Source of the DNA: Mycobacterium kiyosense
GTDB lineage: Bacteria; Actinomycetota; Actinomycetes; Mycobacteriales; Mycobacteriaceae
Assembly: GCA_021654635.1 (NCBI GenBank)
Contig: AP025179.1
Coordinates: 4,898,001 to 4,962,000 of the forward strand
Length of the DNA stretch: 64,000 bases
Direction: 5' to 3'
This document shows, one piece after another, positions 43,998 through 54,540 of the stretch; position 1 is the stretch's first letter; the number at the start of each line of letters is the position of its first letter. A model generated the notes under the pieces. The model was not told the DNA's origin. It saw only the letters and a list, made by a program, of their open reading frames with translations, and ran no database searches. The position numbers and the translations under genes were made by a program.

Positions 43998-44972
43998 TTA
44001 ACGCGGCCGCAAAGCGTTCATCGGCGGCCGGTCGGCCAACGACACCGGCCAGGTGTGCTGGGTGTATTCCTCCGAATCGGGGCCGACGGGGAAGAACTGG
44101 GTCAGCCCCACCCCGGAGTCGGGAATACCGCACCGCGACAGCAGGGTGGCAATGACCTGCCGGCTCATCGCGCCGAGCTCCTCGAGCGGGCGGTTACGAT
44201 GTTGGCGGACCCCGAGGTTGACCTGCGTAATCGCATCCAGACCCAGCCGGTCGAAGGTGTCTACCAGCAGGCCGATCTCCACGCCGTAGCCCGGCGCGAA
44301 CGGCAGCGACGCCAACAGCTCGCGGCTGGCCGCATACTCCCCGCCCAACGGCTGCAGCACACAGCCCAGCTCCGGGCGCAACGCCGCCAACAGCGGCCGC
44401 GCCACGAGTTCGGTGACCCGTCCCCCGCCGGTCGCGTTCGCGGACGCGTCACCGGAGTTCAGCGGCCGCCGATAGAAGCCCTTGACCAGGTGAATCCCGT
44501 CACCGGTGAGCAGTGGGCCGACGAGATGCGGCACGAACATGGGATGCGGGTTGACCAGGTCGGAGTCGATGAACACCACGATGTCGCCGCTGGTGGCCGC
44601 CAGCGAGCGCCACAGCGCCTCGCCCTTGCCGGGCCGGGTGGGCAGCTCGGGCAGCGCCTGCTCGCGACTGACCACGCGGGCGCCGGCGGCGATGGCACGG
44701 ATCTCGGTGTCGTCCGTGGACCCCGAATCGAGCACGAGCAACTCGTCGACCAACCCGCCTCGGTCCCGGACCAGCGGCGAGACGCTGTCGATGACCGATC
44801 CGATCGTTTCTTCCTCGTTGAGCGCCGGCAGCACGACCGAGATCGTCCGCCCGGCTTTGGCGGCGACCAGCTCGTCGATCGTCCAGCGCGGACGGTTCCA
44901 GCTGCGGTCGGCCAGCCAGGTGTCGCCGGGGCGCGCCGAGAGCCTGGCCAGATCCAGCTCCGAAGCCGTCAT
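43998..44972 (-). CDS. gpgS: Glucosyl-3-phosphoglycerate synthase GpgS
   Basis: GT81 glycosyltransferase of 324 aa that transfers glucose from NDP-glucose to 3-phosphoglycerate, the first step of methylglucose lipopolysaccharide synthesis. Start MTASELDLARLSARPGDTW; nucleotide-binding region SVVLPALNEEETIGSVI and LDSGSTDDTE; metal-binding D-x-D in FIDSDLVNPHPMF; GYGVEIGLLVD in the acceptor region. Length matches M. tuberculosis GpgS (Rv1208). It overlaps folP2 by four bases and lies near glgC/glgA, which serve related alpha-glucan pathways. Confidence 0.94.
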   Translation of the reverse strand: MTASELDLARLSARPGDTWLADRSWNRPRWTIDELVAAKAGRTISVVLPALNEEETIGSVIDSVSPLVRDRGGLVDELLVLDSGSTDDTEIRAIAAGARVVSREQALPELPTRPGKGEALWRSLAATSGDIVVFIDSDLVNPHPMFVPHLVGPLLTGDGIHLVKGFYRRPLNSGDASANATGGGRVTELVARPLLAALRPELGCVLQPLGGEYAASRELLASLPFAPGYGVEIGLLVDTFDRLGLDAITQVNLGVRQHRNRPLEELGAMSRQVIATLLSRCGIPDSGVGLTQFFPVGPDSEEYTQHTWPVSLADRPPMNALRPR

Positions 44973-45871
44973 GCCAGTCCTCTCACGGTGCGCGCCGGGG
45001 CACGAATGCCCTGGATCGAGGCCACCATCTCCAGCACCCGCCGGGTGGCGGCGACCTGGTGGACCCGGAACATGCGTGCTCCGGCGGCCGCGGCCAGCGC
45101 GGTGGCCGCCAGCGTGCCTTCCAGTCGTTCGGTCACGTCCACACCCAGAGTCTCCCCGACGAAGTCCTTATTGCTCAACGCCATGAGCACCGGCCACCCG
45201 GTCTCGACAAGCTCGGCCACGTGCCGCAACAGGATCAGGCCGTGGAACGTGTTCTTGCCGAAGTCGTGGGTGGGGTCGATCAGTATCCGGTCGCGGGCCA
45301 CTCCGACCGCGACGGCCCGCTCGGCGGCGGCGGTGACCTGGCAAATCACGTCGTCGACCACACCGCGGGTAGTCGTACCGTAACTGACTCGGAAGGGTCG
45401 TGTCCTGGGCGCGGCGCCGCCGGTGTGCGAGCAGACCAGCCCGGCGCCGAATTCGGCGGCCACCTGCGGCAGGCCGGCGTCGATACCGGCCCAGGTGTCG
45501 TTGACGATGTCGGCGCCGGCCGCGCAGGCCAGCCGGGCTACCTCCGAGCGCCAGGTGTCGACGGAGATCAGCTGATCGGGATAGGTAGCGCGCAGCCACT
45601 CGATGAAGGGCACCAGCCGGGCGACCTCAGTGTCCGGATCCACGATCTCGCCGGGGCCGGCCTTGACCCCGCCGACGTCGATGACGTCGGCGCCCTCGGC
45701 GACGGCGCGGTGCACGGCCTCGCGGGCGGCGTCGTCGCTGAACGTCGCTCCCTTGTCGAAGAACGAGTCCGGGGTGCGGTTGATGATCGCCATGATCAGC
45801 GCGCGATCGGCCGCCACCGGGCGACCGCACAGCGTCGGATGGCCGGCTGACGCCGGCGGTGTCGACTGCAC
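44969..45871 (-). CDS. folP2: Dihydropteroate synthase homologue FolP2
   Basis: 300-aa protein of the pterin-binding TIM-barrel family, homologous to M. tuberculosis FolP2 (Rv1207). Motifs: MAIINRTPDSFFDKGATF (loop 1), ADVIDVGGVKAGPG, ISVDTWRSEVARLA, IVNDTWAG, and DPTHDFGKNTFH. The Mtb protein is reported to lack DHPS activity; the substitution of the classical GGES-type text by GGVKAGPG is in line with that. Mtb FolP2 is listed at 318 aa, so an earlier start is possible, but the GTG at 45,871 is the first plausible one. Operon with gpgS. Confidence 0.88.
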   Translation of the reverse strand: MQSTPPASAGHPTLCGRPVAADRALIMAIINRTPDSFFDKGATFSDDAAREAVHRAVAEGADVIDVGGVKAGPGEIVDPDTEVARLVPFIEWLRATYPDQLISVDTWRSEVARLACAAGADIVNDTWAGIDAGLPQVAAEFGAGLVCSHTGGAAPRTRPFRVSYGTTTRGVVDDVICQVTAAAERAVAVGVARDRILIDPTHDFGKNTFHGLILLRHVAELVETGWPVLMALSNKDFVGETLGVDVTERLEGTLAATALAAAAGARMFRVHQVAATRRVLEMVASIQGIRAPARTVRGLA

Positions 45872-46024
45872 GCTCCCATAGTGCCTGGTGTGCCCTTTTA
45901 CCGCGCGAGCGTGACGGTTCGGCTCACCGGAGTCACCGATCCCGGCGCAACATTTACGGACCCGTGGCGATTCGCTCAGAGCTCCAAATGGCCGGGATCG
46001 CGCTAGGCACTTCTTCAGGATTCG

Positions 46025-48094
46025 CTAATTGAAGAATCCCGACTGGTGATCGCCCGTGTTGAACCCACCCGAGTTGAAAGACCCCGAATTGCCGATTCCG
46101 GAGTTGCCGCCAATCAGGCCACCGTTGAAGAAACCCACGTCGCCGCCGGATCCTTGTGGCGCGTTGCCGAACCCGATGGCGCCGTCGCCTTGGTTGGCAA
46201 TGCCGACGCCATTGGAACCTGAATTCCAGAATCCGGTGTTGTCGTTCCCGGTGTTGAGGACCCCGGCGTTGTGTGCGCCGATGTTTCCGACGCCTTCGTC
46301 GAAATCGCCGGTGTTGCGGAATCCCGACGTCCCGCTACCCACATTGTTGAACCCTGACGTCCCCACGCCCACGTTCCCGAATCCGGAGTTGACCGATCCC
46401 GTGTCGTAGGCACTGCCGAAACCGGTGTTCGTATTGCCCGCATTCCCAGCACCGGTGTTCGTGTTGCCGGAGTTGCCGAATCCCGTATTCGTGTTACCTG
46501 AATTCAGGACCCCGGTGTTGGCGGCACCCGAATTTCCAATGCCTACGTTCGCGAGACCGGAGTTCGCCAAACCCACGCCATTACTGCCGGCGTTGAGCGC
46601 ACCTATCGTGTAATTGCCGGAGTTGCCGAAGCCGACGGTGTCGTGTCCGGCATTCCAGAACCCGACGTTGGCGCCATACCCGGTGCCGTCGCTGACCGGC
46701 GGACCAGAGTTGGCAAATCCAACGTTGGTGCTGGCGGAATTGTTGAAACCGGTGTTGATGTTGCCGGAGTTCCAGAACCCGGTGTTCACATTACCGGTGT
46801 TCGCGAATCCGGTGTTGAAGTCACCCGAGTTGCCGAAGCCGACATTGCCGTTACCCGAATTGAAGAATCCGATGTTGTTGTTACCTGAGTTGAAGAGGCC
46901 GATGTTCCCACTACCAGAATTCAATCCGGCGAGATTGATACCGAATTGATTGTCGCCGGTGAGCCCGATCCCGAAATTGTTCGTCCCGGTATTGCCAAAC
47001 CCGAGGTTGTTCGTGCCGGTGTTCCCGAGCCCAATGTTGAAGTTTCCTTTGTTGCCGACGCCGATGTTGCTGTTGCCCAGGTTTCCGTTGCCGAAGTTGT
47101 GCATCCCGTTGTTGCCGAAGCCGACATTGGCATCACCGATATTGCCGCTACCCAGGTCTTGGCTGCCCAGGTTCCCACTACCCAGACTTCCGTTCCCATA
47201 GTTCCCGCTGCCGACGTTGTCTTTGCCGATGTTGCCGACGCCGAGGTTGAAGCTGCCGGTATTGCCGCCACCGAGATTGATACTACCGAGGTTGCCTAAG
47301 CCGACGTTGGAATAGCCATTGTTGCCGATGCCGATGTTCGTGTTACCGCCGCTGTTTCCGGCGCCGAAGTTCAGATTTCCATTGTTGCCGAGTCCTATAT
47401 TGAGATTGCCCGTATTTCCGGCACCGATGTTGATGTTGCCCTTGCTCCCATTGCCGAGGTTTGCGTTCCCCACATTGCCGCCGCCGACGTTGAACTGGCC
47501 GGTGTTGTTGAACCCGATATTCGGGAAGCCATTATTAGCCAAGCCGCTTAGGGCAGCACCCAGACCCGGGAGGCTCGGCAGCGCCTCGGCCCAAGGCACC
47601 AGCTGCGCAACCGCGGATGACGCGCCGCCGTGATATCCCAACATTGCCATTACATCCTGAGCCCACATCTGCTCGTATTCGCACTCGGCGGCAGCGATCG
47701 CCGGCGCGTTCTGCCCGAACACATTCGACACCACCAACTGCACCAGCTCGTTGCGATTCGCGAGCACGGCAACCGGGTGCACGATCGCTGCCCGTGCGGC
47801 GTCGAAAAGGCTCACCAACGTCCGCGCCTGGCCCGCCGCCCCGGCCGCCTGGTCTGCTGCGGCAGCCAGGAATTGCGCGTACGGACCGGCGACAGCGGTC
47901 ATCGCCGCTGCCGCCGGGCCCTGCCAGGCCTGCATCGTCAGATCCGACGTCACCGACGAGAATGATTTCGCCGCGCTACCGAGCTCCGACGCCAGCGACT
48001 CCCAGGCGGCTGCGGCAGCCAGCATGGGCTCCGACCCCGCCCCGGTGTGCATCAACACTGAGTTGAGTTCAGGTGGATTCAGCACAAAGTTCAT
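46025..48094 (-). CDS. PPE-MPTR protein
   Basis: 689-aa PPE protein with major polymorphic tandem repeats. ATG at 48,094 gives [20 protein letters not shown], with the Pro-Pro-Glu motif at residues 7-9. The PPE domain covers about 1-180 and includes the W-x-G type turn in [12 protein letters not shown]. From about residue 195 to the end it consists of pentapeptide repeats NxGxGN/NIGxGNxG, arranged about every 10 residues, ending [11 protein letters not shown]. Such proteins are usually ESX-5 substrates and pair with PE proteins, but no adjacent PE gene is present. M. tuberculosis has no PPE gene between folP2 and fadD6. The repetitive frame is fully open, notable in a window with many frameshifts. 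Confidence 0.88.
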   Translation of the reverse strand: MNFVLNPPELNSVLMHTGAGSEPMLAAAAAWESLASELGSAAKSFSSVTSDLTMQAWQGPAAAAMTAVAGPYAQFLAAAADQAAGAAGQARTLVSLFDAARAAIVHPVAVLANRNELVQLVVSNVFGQNAPAIAAAECEYEQMWAQDVMAMLGYHGGASSAVAQLVPWAEALPSLPGLGAALSGLANNGFPNIGFNNTGQFNVGGGNVGNANLGNGSKGNINIGAGNTGNLNIGLGNNGNLNFGAGNSGGNTNIGIGNNGYSNVGLGNLGSINLGGGNTGSFNLGVGNIGKDNVGSGNYGNGSLGSGNLGSQDLGSGNIGDANVGFGNNGMHNFGNGNLGNSNIGVGNKGNFNIGLGNTGTNNLGFGNTGTNNFGIGLTGDNQFGINLAGLNSGSGNIGLFNSGNNNIGFFNSGNGNVGFGNSGDFNTGFANTGNVNTGFWNSGNINTGFNNSASTNVGFANSGPPVSDGTGYGANVGFWNAGHDTVGFGNSGNYTIGALNAGSNGVGLANSGLANVGIGNSGAANTGVLNSGNTNTGFGNSGNTNTGAGNAGNTNTGFGSAYDTGSVNSGFGNVGVGTSGFNNVGSGTSGFRNTGDFDEGVGNIGAHNAGVLNTGNDNTGFWNSGSNGVGIANQGDGAIGFGNAPQGSGGDVGFFNGGLIGGNSGIGNSGSFNSGGFNTGDHQSGFFN

Positions 48095-48216
48095 GGCGAA
48101 AGTCCTCCCCCGCACGATGGCGTGATGTTGCACGTGTATTTCTCACGCGTGCAACCAGGACTTATCGAACCCCACGGCACGTGGCTAAGTCAATAAGTAA
48201 ATGGTCGTTCGGAGCG

Positions 48217-49990
48217 TCAGCCCTGCGGGCGCTTCCCTGCCGCGACCTCGGCAGGGTATTCGTCGTAGAACGGCACATAACCCTCTTCGCGCCCGGCCAG
48301 CACGTAGAGCGGGTCCTCGACGTCAGAGCCGTAGCCCTGCTTACGCAATTCGACCTTGCGGCTCTTGAACGTCGTGGTGTGCTCCAGCGATTCCACCACC
48401 CGCACAAACAGCGGCAGCGCATACGACGGCAGCTGGTCGTAGACCGCGCGGGCCAGGGCGGCACCGTCTAACTCCGCCCCCTCCCGCAACTTGATCGCCG
48501 CCATCCCGGCGCGTCCGCCGGTGTCGGGCACCTCCACCCCGAACACCGTGCATTCCTCGACCTGCGGATCGGAAGAAACCGCACCCTCCACCTGGGTGGT
48601 GGCCACGTTCTCGCCCTTCCACCGGAACGTGTCGCCCAACCGGTCGACGAACGCGGCGTGGAACAGCCCCTGCGGGTTCATCACGTCACCGGTGTTGAAC
48701 CAGGTGTCGCCCTCCTTGAAGGCGTTGCGCACCAGCTTCTTCTCGCTGGCCGACTTGTCGGTGTAGCCGTCGAACGGCTGCAACCGGTTCACCGGGCTGA
48801 GCAGCAGGCCCGGCTGGCCGGCCGGCACCCGTCGCACCCGGCCAGCGTGGTCACGCACCGGTTCGCCGGTATCGGGGTCGTACTCGACGTAAGCCAGCGG
48901 CATCGGCGAAATCCCGGTGCTGCGTGGCACATTGAACACGTTGATGAACGCAGTGGTGCCTTCGCTGGCGGCGTAGAACTCGCACACCCGCGGGATGCCG
49001 AACCGGTCGGTGAATTCGTCCCAGATCTCCGGACGCAGCCCGTTGCCGGCCACCACGCGCACGTCGTGGGCTCGGTCGGTCGGCTTGGTCGGCTGGTTGA
49101 GCAGATACCGGCAGAGTTCGCCGATGTAGATGAACGCGGTGGCCTCGCTGGCGATCACCTCGTCCCAGAACCGCGACGCCGAGAACGACTTGCCCAGCGC
49201 CAGCGTCGCCCCGCTGTTGATCACCGAGGACACCGCGACCGTCAGCGCGTTGTTGTGGTAGAGCGGCAGGCAGCTGTACAGCGTGTCGGTGGCCTTCAGC
49301 CGCAACCCCAACCCGCCGAACGCACCCAGCGCCTTGAGCCACCGGTAGTGCGTCATCACGCTGGCCTTCGGGTAGCCGGTGGTGCCCGAGGTGAAGATAT
49401 AGAAGGCGGTGTGCTTCGCCCGCACCGCGGATACCGACGCCGGGTTGGTGGCGGGGGGTGGTGGCGAACCGTTCCAGATCCTCGATGGTCAGCACCTCTG
49501 CCGCCGATCCGCCGGATTCGCTGATGGCGCTGACCAGGTCGGATTCGGCGACGAGCACCTTGCTGTCGAGCACGCCCAGACTGTGCGCCAGCACGTCGCC
49601 GCGCTGGTGATAGTTGATCATCCCGGCGATCGCGCCGCATTTGACCACGGCCAGCATGGTGAGCACGGCGTTGGGCGAGTTGCGCAGCATGACGCCGACG
49701 ACGTCGCCGGGCCCCACCCCGCGGGCGGCCAACACCGCGGCGTACCGGTTGGCGGTCGCGTTGGCTTCGCGGTAGGTCAGTTGCTGGTCGCCGAACTTCA
49801 GAAAGACCCGGTCGGCGTAGCGCGCGGCGCGGTCCTGGAACACCGAGCCGATCGACGTCCTGGAACCCGGGCGGGCCAGCAGACCGGTCTGCACACCACG
49901 CACAATCGACGGCACATCGGCAATCAGGCCGGGAACACGTAAGGCGAGGTCGGTGAGTTTGATCCGGCCGCGCGCGCCTTGCTCGGACAC
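48217..49990 (-). pseudogene. fadD6: Fatty-acyl-CoA synthetase FadD6, frameshifted at a C-run
   Basis: Very-long-chain acyl-CoA synthetase/FATP-type enzyme homologous to M. tuberculosis FadD6 (Rv1206, 597 aa). The N-terminal part (from 49,990, MSEQGARGRIKLTDLALRVP) and C-terminal part are in different frames. The change lies in a C6 run (G6 on the plus strand) at about 49,454-49,459, within the linker just before the AMP-binding motif FYIFTSGTTGYPKAS. Downstream motifs are intact: EFYAASEGTT, WFNTGDVM, DRLGDTFRWKGENVATTQVE. It would activate fatty acids with ATP and CoA, possibly coupled to uptake. The homopolymer position suggests a sequencing error. Confidence 0.88.
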
Positions 49991-50006
49991 GTGATCCCTC
50001 GATTCG

Positions 50007-50561
50007 TTATCTGTCTGGCGTGCAGGCTTGTAGCGCCTCGCTGACCTTATCGACCACCGTGAGCCGGTCGACCGCGGCCCGCGAGATATACCCGCTGTCG
50101 AGCAGCCCGTATATCCAGGCCCGCACGGGTTCGTAGTGCCCCCAGGGATCCAGTATCACAATAGGTTTGTCGTGCACGCCGAGATATCCCTCGGTCCATG
50201 CGCTCAACAACTCGTCCAGGGTGCCGACGCCGCCCGGTAACGCGATGAAGGCGTCGGCGCGGTGCTCCATGACCTGCTTCCGCTCGCGCAGGGTGTCGGT
50301 GACAATCAGCTCGTCGGCTTGGCGGTCGGCGAGTTCGCGGTCCAGCAGCATGGTCGGAATCACCCCGACGGTCCAGCCGCCGGCCGCGCGCGCCGCCTCG
50401 GCGACAGCGCCCATCGCCGAGACGTTGCCGCCGCCCCAGACCAGGGTCCAGCCGCGCTCGGCGATCGCCGTTCCCAGTGTTGCGGCGAGTTCGAGCAGTT
50501 CGGGATGGGTCGGCGTGGCGGCGCAGTAGACGGCCACCGCCCGCTGGTCGGTGGGGGGCAT
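50007..50561 (-). CDS. LOG-family cytokinin riboside phosphoribohydrolase (Rv1205 homologue)
   Basis: 184 aa, near M. tuberculosis Rv1205 (187). The diagnostic LOG signature PGGVGTLDE is at about residues 108-116 with the catalytic Arg in RKQVMEHRADAF just before it; an N-terminal nucleotide-fold motif TLVWGGGN is also typical. LOG enzymes cleave AMP or N6-modified AMP into base and ribose-5-phosphate; in Mtb, loss of proteasomal control of Rv1205 leads to cytokinin and aldehyde build-up. It lies 16 bases upstream of fadD6 on the same strand. Confidence 0.9.
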   Translation of the reverse strand: MPPTDQRAVAVYCAATPTHPELLELAATLGTAIAERGWTLVWGGGNVSAMGAVAEAARAAGGWTVGVIPTMLLDRELADRQADELIVTDTLRERKQVMEHRADAFIALPGGVGTLDELLSAWTEGYLGVHDKPIVILDPWGHYEPVRAWIYGLLDSGYISRAAVDRLTVVDKVSEALQACTPDR

Positions 50562-50632
50562 ATCCGAAACCTAAACCACTCGGCTGCACCCTGCGCACCC
50601 TGTTCGCCGGTCGCTGGCCATAGAGTCGACTC

Positions 50633-52750
50633 GTGCCCATGCGCTGGAACGTCCCTCGACACACGGCGGCGCTGGAGCGGTTGGATGTCGCGCTGAATCA
50701 GTCGGGCGGGGCGGTGGTGCTCGGGCCCGACGGGGTCGGCAAGTCGACCCTGGCCCGGTTGGCGGCCGAACGTTACGTCGGTGAGCACCCGGGCACGCTG
50801 ACCCGGTGGGTGGTCGGGACTCCGACCGAGCGGGTGGTGCCATTCGGCGCGTTCGGGCACCTGATCGAGGTCGCCGAGCTCGGCAAGCCGGCCGCGCTGT
50901 TGCGGGCGGCGCGGATGTCGTTGACCCGGGCCGCCCAGCAGGGTGACCTGCTGCTCGTCGTCGACGAGGCGCACGACCTGGACATCCTGTCGGCCACGCT
51001 GGTCTATCAGATGGCCCGTACCGGGGCGGCCCGGATGCTTGTCACCGCGCGGGCCGACGCGGCCCCCCAGGCGATCGCGGCGTTGTGGGCCGACGGCCTG
51101 CTGGATCGGATCGAGATCGAGCCGCCTGCTGGTGCGACGACGGCGGCCGAAGTCGACGCGTTCCTGGCCGAGTTGCCAGCGCCGGCCCGGGCGGTACTGG
51201 ACTATCTGGCGCTGGTCGAGCCGCTGACGCTGGCCGACCTCACCGCGCTGGCCGGGGACGGCGCGGTCGATCAGGCCGAGGAGTTCGGCGCGGCCGAAAC
51301 CCGGGTGCGCAACGACGACGAGCCGGTGGTCTACACCGCGCACCCGCTGTTCGCCGAACGCGCGCGGGCGCAGTTAGGTGCGGACGCTCGGCGCAAGCGC
51401 ACCGAGTTGGTCGAGTTGCTTTCCCGGCATCCCAGCGAGCATCCCAGTGATCGGCTGCGACTGGCGTCGCTGGCGCTGGACAGCGACGCGTTGCAACCGG
51501 CCGACGAGGTCGCTGCGGCCGCGCAGCAGGCGCTGCGGCTGGGTGACTTGCCGCTTGCGCAGCGGTTGGCCCGGGCGGCGGTGGACCGTTCGGGCGCTTT
51601 GGAGCCGCGTCTGGTGCTGGGTCAAGCGCTCGGCTGGCAGGGACGTGGACGCGAGGCCGGGCAGGTGTTCGCGGCGGTTGATCCCGCTGGTTTGTCGGAG
51701 GCGGAGCTGATCGCCTGGGCGGTGCCGCGGGCCGCCAACCAGTTCTGGATGCTGGGTGAGCCGGAGAAGGCGGCGGCGTTCTTGCAGACGACTCGCGCCC
51801 GGGTGAAAGATCCAGCGGCGCAGACCGTGTTGGACGGGCTGACCGCAACGTTCGCGATGAATTCCGGCAATCTGGCGCGGGCGATCGCGCTGTCCACCGA
51901 GGTGTTGTCGGCTCCGGCGGCCGGCGATACCGCGGTGGCATGGGCGGGCAGTGCGGCCGCGTTGTCGTCGGCCCGGATGGGACGGCTCGGCGACGTCGAA
52001 CGCCTAGCCGAAAAGGCGTCGGCCGCAGAGCATCCCGGCCTGCTGCGGTTCACCGTCGGGCTGGGTCAGATCACGTCGCTGGTGATGGCGGGCCAAGTCG
52101 AGCAGGCTCAGACGCTGGCCCAGGAGTTCACCGACTTCGCCGAGTTGCAACAACCCGGCCGCGCCATCGGCGAGGTGCTGCTGGCTTACGTGTTGAATGT
52201 GCGGGGCGAATTCGCCACTGCTGCTGCACTATTGGAGCCAGCTGCCGCCGAGCTGGAGCGCACCGGCTACTCGTGGGGTCCGCTGTCGTTGATGTTGTTG
52301 ACGACAGCCATCGCCCGGCAGGGCGACATTCCCGGATCGGCAAAAGCGTTGCGCCGCGCGGAGAATCGGCACGGGACCAAGTCGGCGTTGTTCGCCCCGG
52401 AGCTGGGGATGGCGCGGGCCTGGACCAGGCTGACGGCGCGGGATGCTGCGGGCGCGGTGGCCGCGGCACGGGATGCGGCGCGGATGGCCGAGCGCGCCGG
52501 GCAGTCCGCGGTGGCGGTGCTCGCCTGGCACGACGCCGTGCGGCTGGGTGAGGTGCGGGCGGTGGAGCCACTCAGTCGGCTTGCAGCCGAGATTCATTGC
52601 CTGGCGGCCGATATCGCTCTGCGTCACGCTCGAGCGCTGGCCGCCCGGGACGCGGCCGGGTTGGCATCGGTGGCCGAGGAGCTGGCCGCGCTCGGGATGG
52701 GTGCGGCGGCCGCCGACGCGGCCGATCAGGAGCGGCGCTACCCGGCTTGA
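50633..52750 (+). CDS. STAND/AAA-type ATPase with helical repeat region (Rv1204c homologue)
   Basis: 705-aa protein with a P-loop GPDGVGKST at residues 31-39 and Walker B LLLVVDEAHDL near 105-115, followed by TARADAAPQAI and a long Ala/Leu-rich helical region that looks like TPR or similar solenoid repeats (about 240-690). The arrangement is that of LuxR-type MalT/STAND regulators, but no C-terminal helix-turn-helix is visible; the chain ends QERRYPA. It could be a signalling ATPase that has lost its DNA-binding domain, or a scaffold. M. tuberculosis Rv1204c, at the same place, is annotated shorter (562 aa). GTG at 50,633 or ATG two codons later. Divergent from the LOG gene. Confidence 0.75.
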   Translation: MPMRWNVPRHTAALERLDVALNQSGGAVVLGPDGVGKSTLARLAAERYVGEHPGTLTRWVVGTPTERVVPFGAFGHLIEVAELGKPAALLRAARMSLTRAAQQGDLLLVVDEAHDLDILSATLVYQMARTGAARMLVTARADAAPQAIAALWADGLLDRIEIEPPAGATTAAEVDAFLAELPAPARAVLDYLALVEPLTLADLTALAGDGAVDQAEEFGAAETRVRNDDEPVVYTAHPLFAERARAQLGADARRKRTELVELLSRHPSEHPSDRLRLASLALDSDALQPADEVAAAAQQALRLGDLPLAQRLARAAVDRSGALEPRLVLGQALGWQGRGREAGQVFAAVDPAGLSEAELIAWAVPRAANQFWMLGEPEKAAAFLQTTRARVKDPAAQTVLDGLTATFAMNSGNLARAIALSTEVLSAPAAGDTAVAWAGSAAALSSARMGRLGDVERLAEKASAAEHPGLLRFTVGLGQITSLVMAGQVEQAQTLAQEFTDFAELQQPGRAIGEVLLAYVLNVRGEFATAAALLEPAAAELERTGYSWGPLSLMLLTTAIARQGDIPGSAKALRRAENRHGTKSALFAPELGMARAWTRLTARDAAGAVAAARDAARMAERAGQSAVAVLAWHDAVRLGEVRAVEPLSRLAAEIHCLAADIALRHARALAARDAAGLASVAEELAALGMGAAAADAADQERRYPA

Positions 52751-52857
52751 CGGCACCGATTGGGTGTGATGGCGGCGACTGGCGGCGCGCCGCATTGGAA
52801 GTCAAACGTGACCAGCCCGTATTGACCGGGTGACTATTACGCCTCACTGTTTCCAGA

Positions 52858-54347
52858 ATGTTCCGTGCGGCAAGGCTGGTGGCAACCGGCCTGCTGCTGA
52901 TCGCCGGCATGACAACACCGGCGTTCGTGGTCGTCCCCCCGCCGCCGGCGCATGCTGCGGCCGTCGGGCCGACGATGCCTCTTGGCCACAGCGGGCGGTG
53001 GATGACCGACTCCGACGGGCGCGCGGTCATCCTGCACGGTCTCAACCAGGTGTACAAGGTGCCACCGTATACACCGTCGGCTGACGGTTTCGGCGATGAC
53101 GACGCGGCCTTCTTGGCGGACAACGGATTCAACGCGATGCGGATAGGTGTGATCTGGGCGGCCGTTGAGCCGCAACCACTCAGCTACGACGACAACTATC
53201 TCGCTTCGATCGCCCAGACGGTGGCCACGCTGGCATCGCACGGGATCATCAGCCTGCTCGACTTCCACCAGGACATGTACAACGAGCTGTTCGGCGGCGA
53301 GGGCGCCCCCTGGGTGGGCGGTGCAGAACGTCGGCCTGCCCAATCCGCAACTTGGCTTCCCCGGCAATTATTTCCTCAATCCCGCCGCGGAATATGCGTG
53401 GAATGCGTTCTGGCGCAACAATCCCGCACCGGACGGGATCGGCTTGCAGGACCACTACACGCGCGCCTGGGCACATGTCGCCGGCTACTTCCACGGCAAC
53501 CCAGGGGTGTTCGGCTACGAGGTGCTCAATGAGCCGTGGCCGGGATTCATCTGGGAGGGTTGCTTCAACCCGGTGTTGGGCTGCCCGCTACAGGACCTGA
53601 AATTGACCGCCTTCTACCGGAAAGTGGTGCCTGCGATCCGAGCCTCGGATCCGGCGACGCTGGTGTTCTTCGAGCCGAACGTGTTGTTCGCCGAGGGAAT
53701 TCACACCGACCTCGGTCGGGTGGTCGACCCCGAGCACCGGCTTCTCGTTCCACGACTATTGCGCCGTCGAGTCGATACTGCACAAGAGCATCACCTGCCG
53801 ACTGGAGGACAGCGTCACCTTCACCAACGCCAGCCTCTATGCCGATCTGCACGGCATTCCAGCGCTGTTGACGGAATTCGGCGCCACCGACGACCTACCG
53901 AACCTGCGCGAGGTGCTCCACCACGCCGACCGGCACCGGCTGAGCTGGCTGGAGTGGGCCTATACCGGCAACGACAAGACCAGCTCGTCGCCAAACGGCC
54001 AGGCGCTGGTGTTCGACCCCAGCCAGCCGCCGACGGGCGGCAACGTGAACACCGCCAAGCTTGCGGTGCTCGCCGCGCCGTACCCCCAGGTGGTTGCGGG
54101 CACGCCGGGATCCTGGTCGTTCCGGTCGGGAACCTTCCGGCTGTGCTATTCGACCGAGCGTCCCGACCATGGTGGCCGCTTCGCTCCCGGCGCGCAGACC
54201 CTGGTATCGGTGCCGGCTATCGAATATCCCAACGGGTATCGCGTGAACATCAAAGGCGGACAGGTGGTTTCGGCGCCCAATGCACCGGTGTTGACGGTGG
54301 TGGCCAACGCTGGCGCGGACAGCGTCGAAGTCGTCGTGACGCCGTAG
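52858..54347 (+). pseudogene. Secreted GH5 endoglycoceramidase-like hydrolase, two frameshifts
   Basis: Signal peptide (LVATGLLLIAGMTTPAF, about 5-22), then a TIM-barrel GH5 domain: VILHGLNQVYKVPPYTP, FNAMRIGVIWAAVEP, LLDFHQDMYNE. In the second frame EVLNEPWPG holds the acid/base Glu; in the third SFHDYC and LLTEFGATDD hold the second His and the nucleophile Glu. A C-terminal beta domain follows (WSFRSGTFRLCY to the stop). This is the endoglycoceramidase architecture; such enzymes release the glycan from glycosphingolipids. Frame changes are at about 53,325 (GGG, expected GG; corrected text APWWAVQNVG) and about 53,735. ATG at 52,858. I know no close M. tuberculosis counterpart at this locus, so it appears accessory. 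Both catalytic Glu are present once corrected. Confidence 0.75.
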
Positions 54348-54412
54348 CGGCGATCGGCCGGGCCCGCCGATGCCGCACGTGCCGCCCGCGCGGTCGTGAC
54401 GAGTTCGCCGAG

Positions 54413-54540
54413 CTAGTTGGTCGCGGGTGGTGGTTGGGGTTGGAAGGGTGGGTACCACCACCAGTGGGCGCGTTCGCCGGTGGGTCCGGTGCAGGGTTTC
54501 ACCTCAGGTGGTGGAGTGGTGGGGGCCCGGGCCAGCGCTA
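54413..54540 (-). pseudogene. Possible 3' fragment of a Pro-rich protein
   Basis: The minus-strand frame ends APTTPPPEV, then CTGPTGERAHWWWYPPF and QPQPPPATN with a stop at 54,413. Its Trp/Pro-rich composition is unlike a random shadow, and it lies outside the dapE coding region. No start codon or signal is visible, because upstream it runs into dapE in another frame. It may be the remnant of a small exported Pro-rich gene (Rv1203c occupies this place in M. tuberculosis, but I cannot confirm similarity). Confidence 0.25.

Noticed and set aside
46025..47560. Regular repeats resembling a CRISPR array
   Set aside because: The repeats are in-frame pentapeptide-coding MPTR motifs of a PPE gene, without constant repeats or unique spacers.
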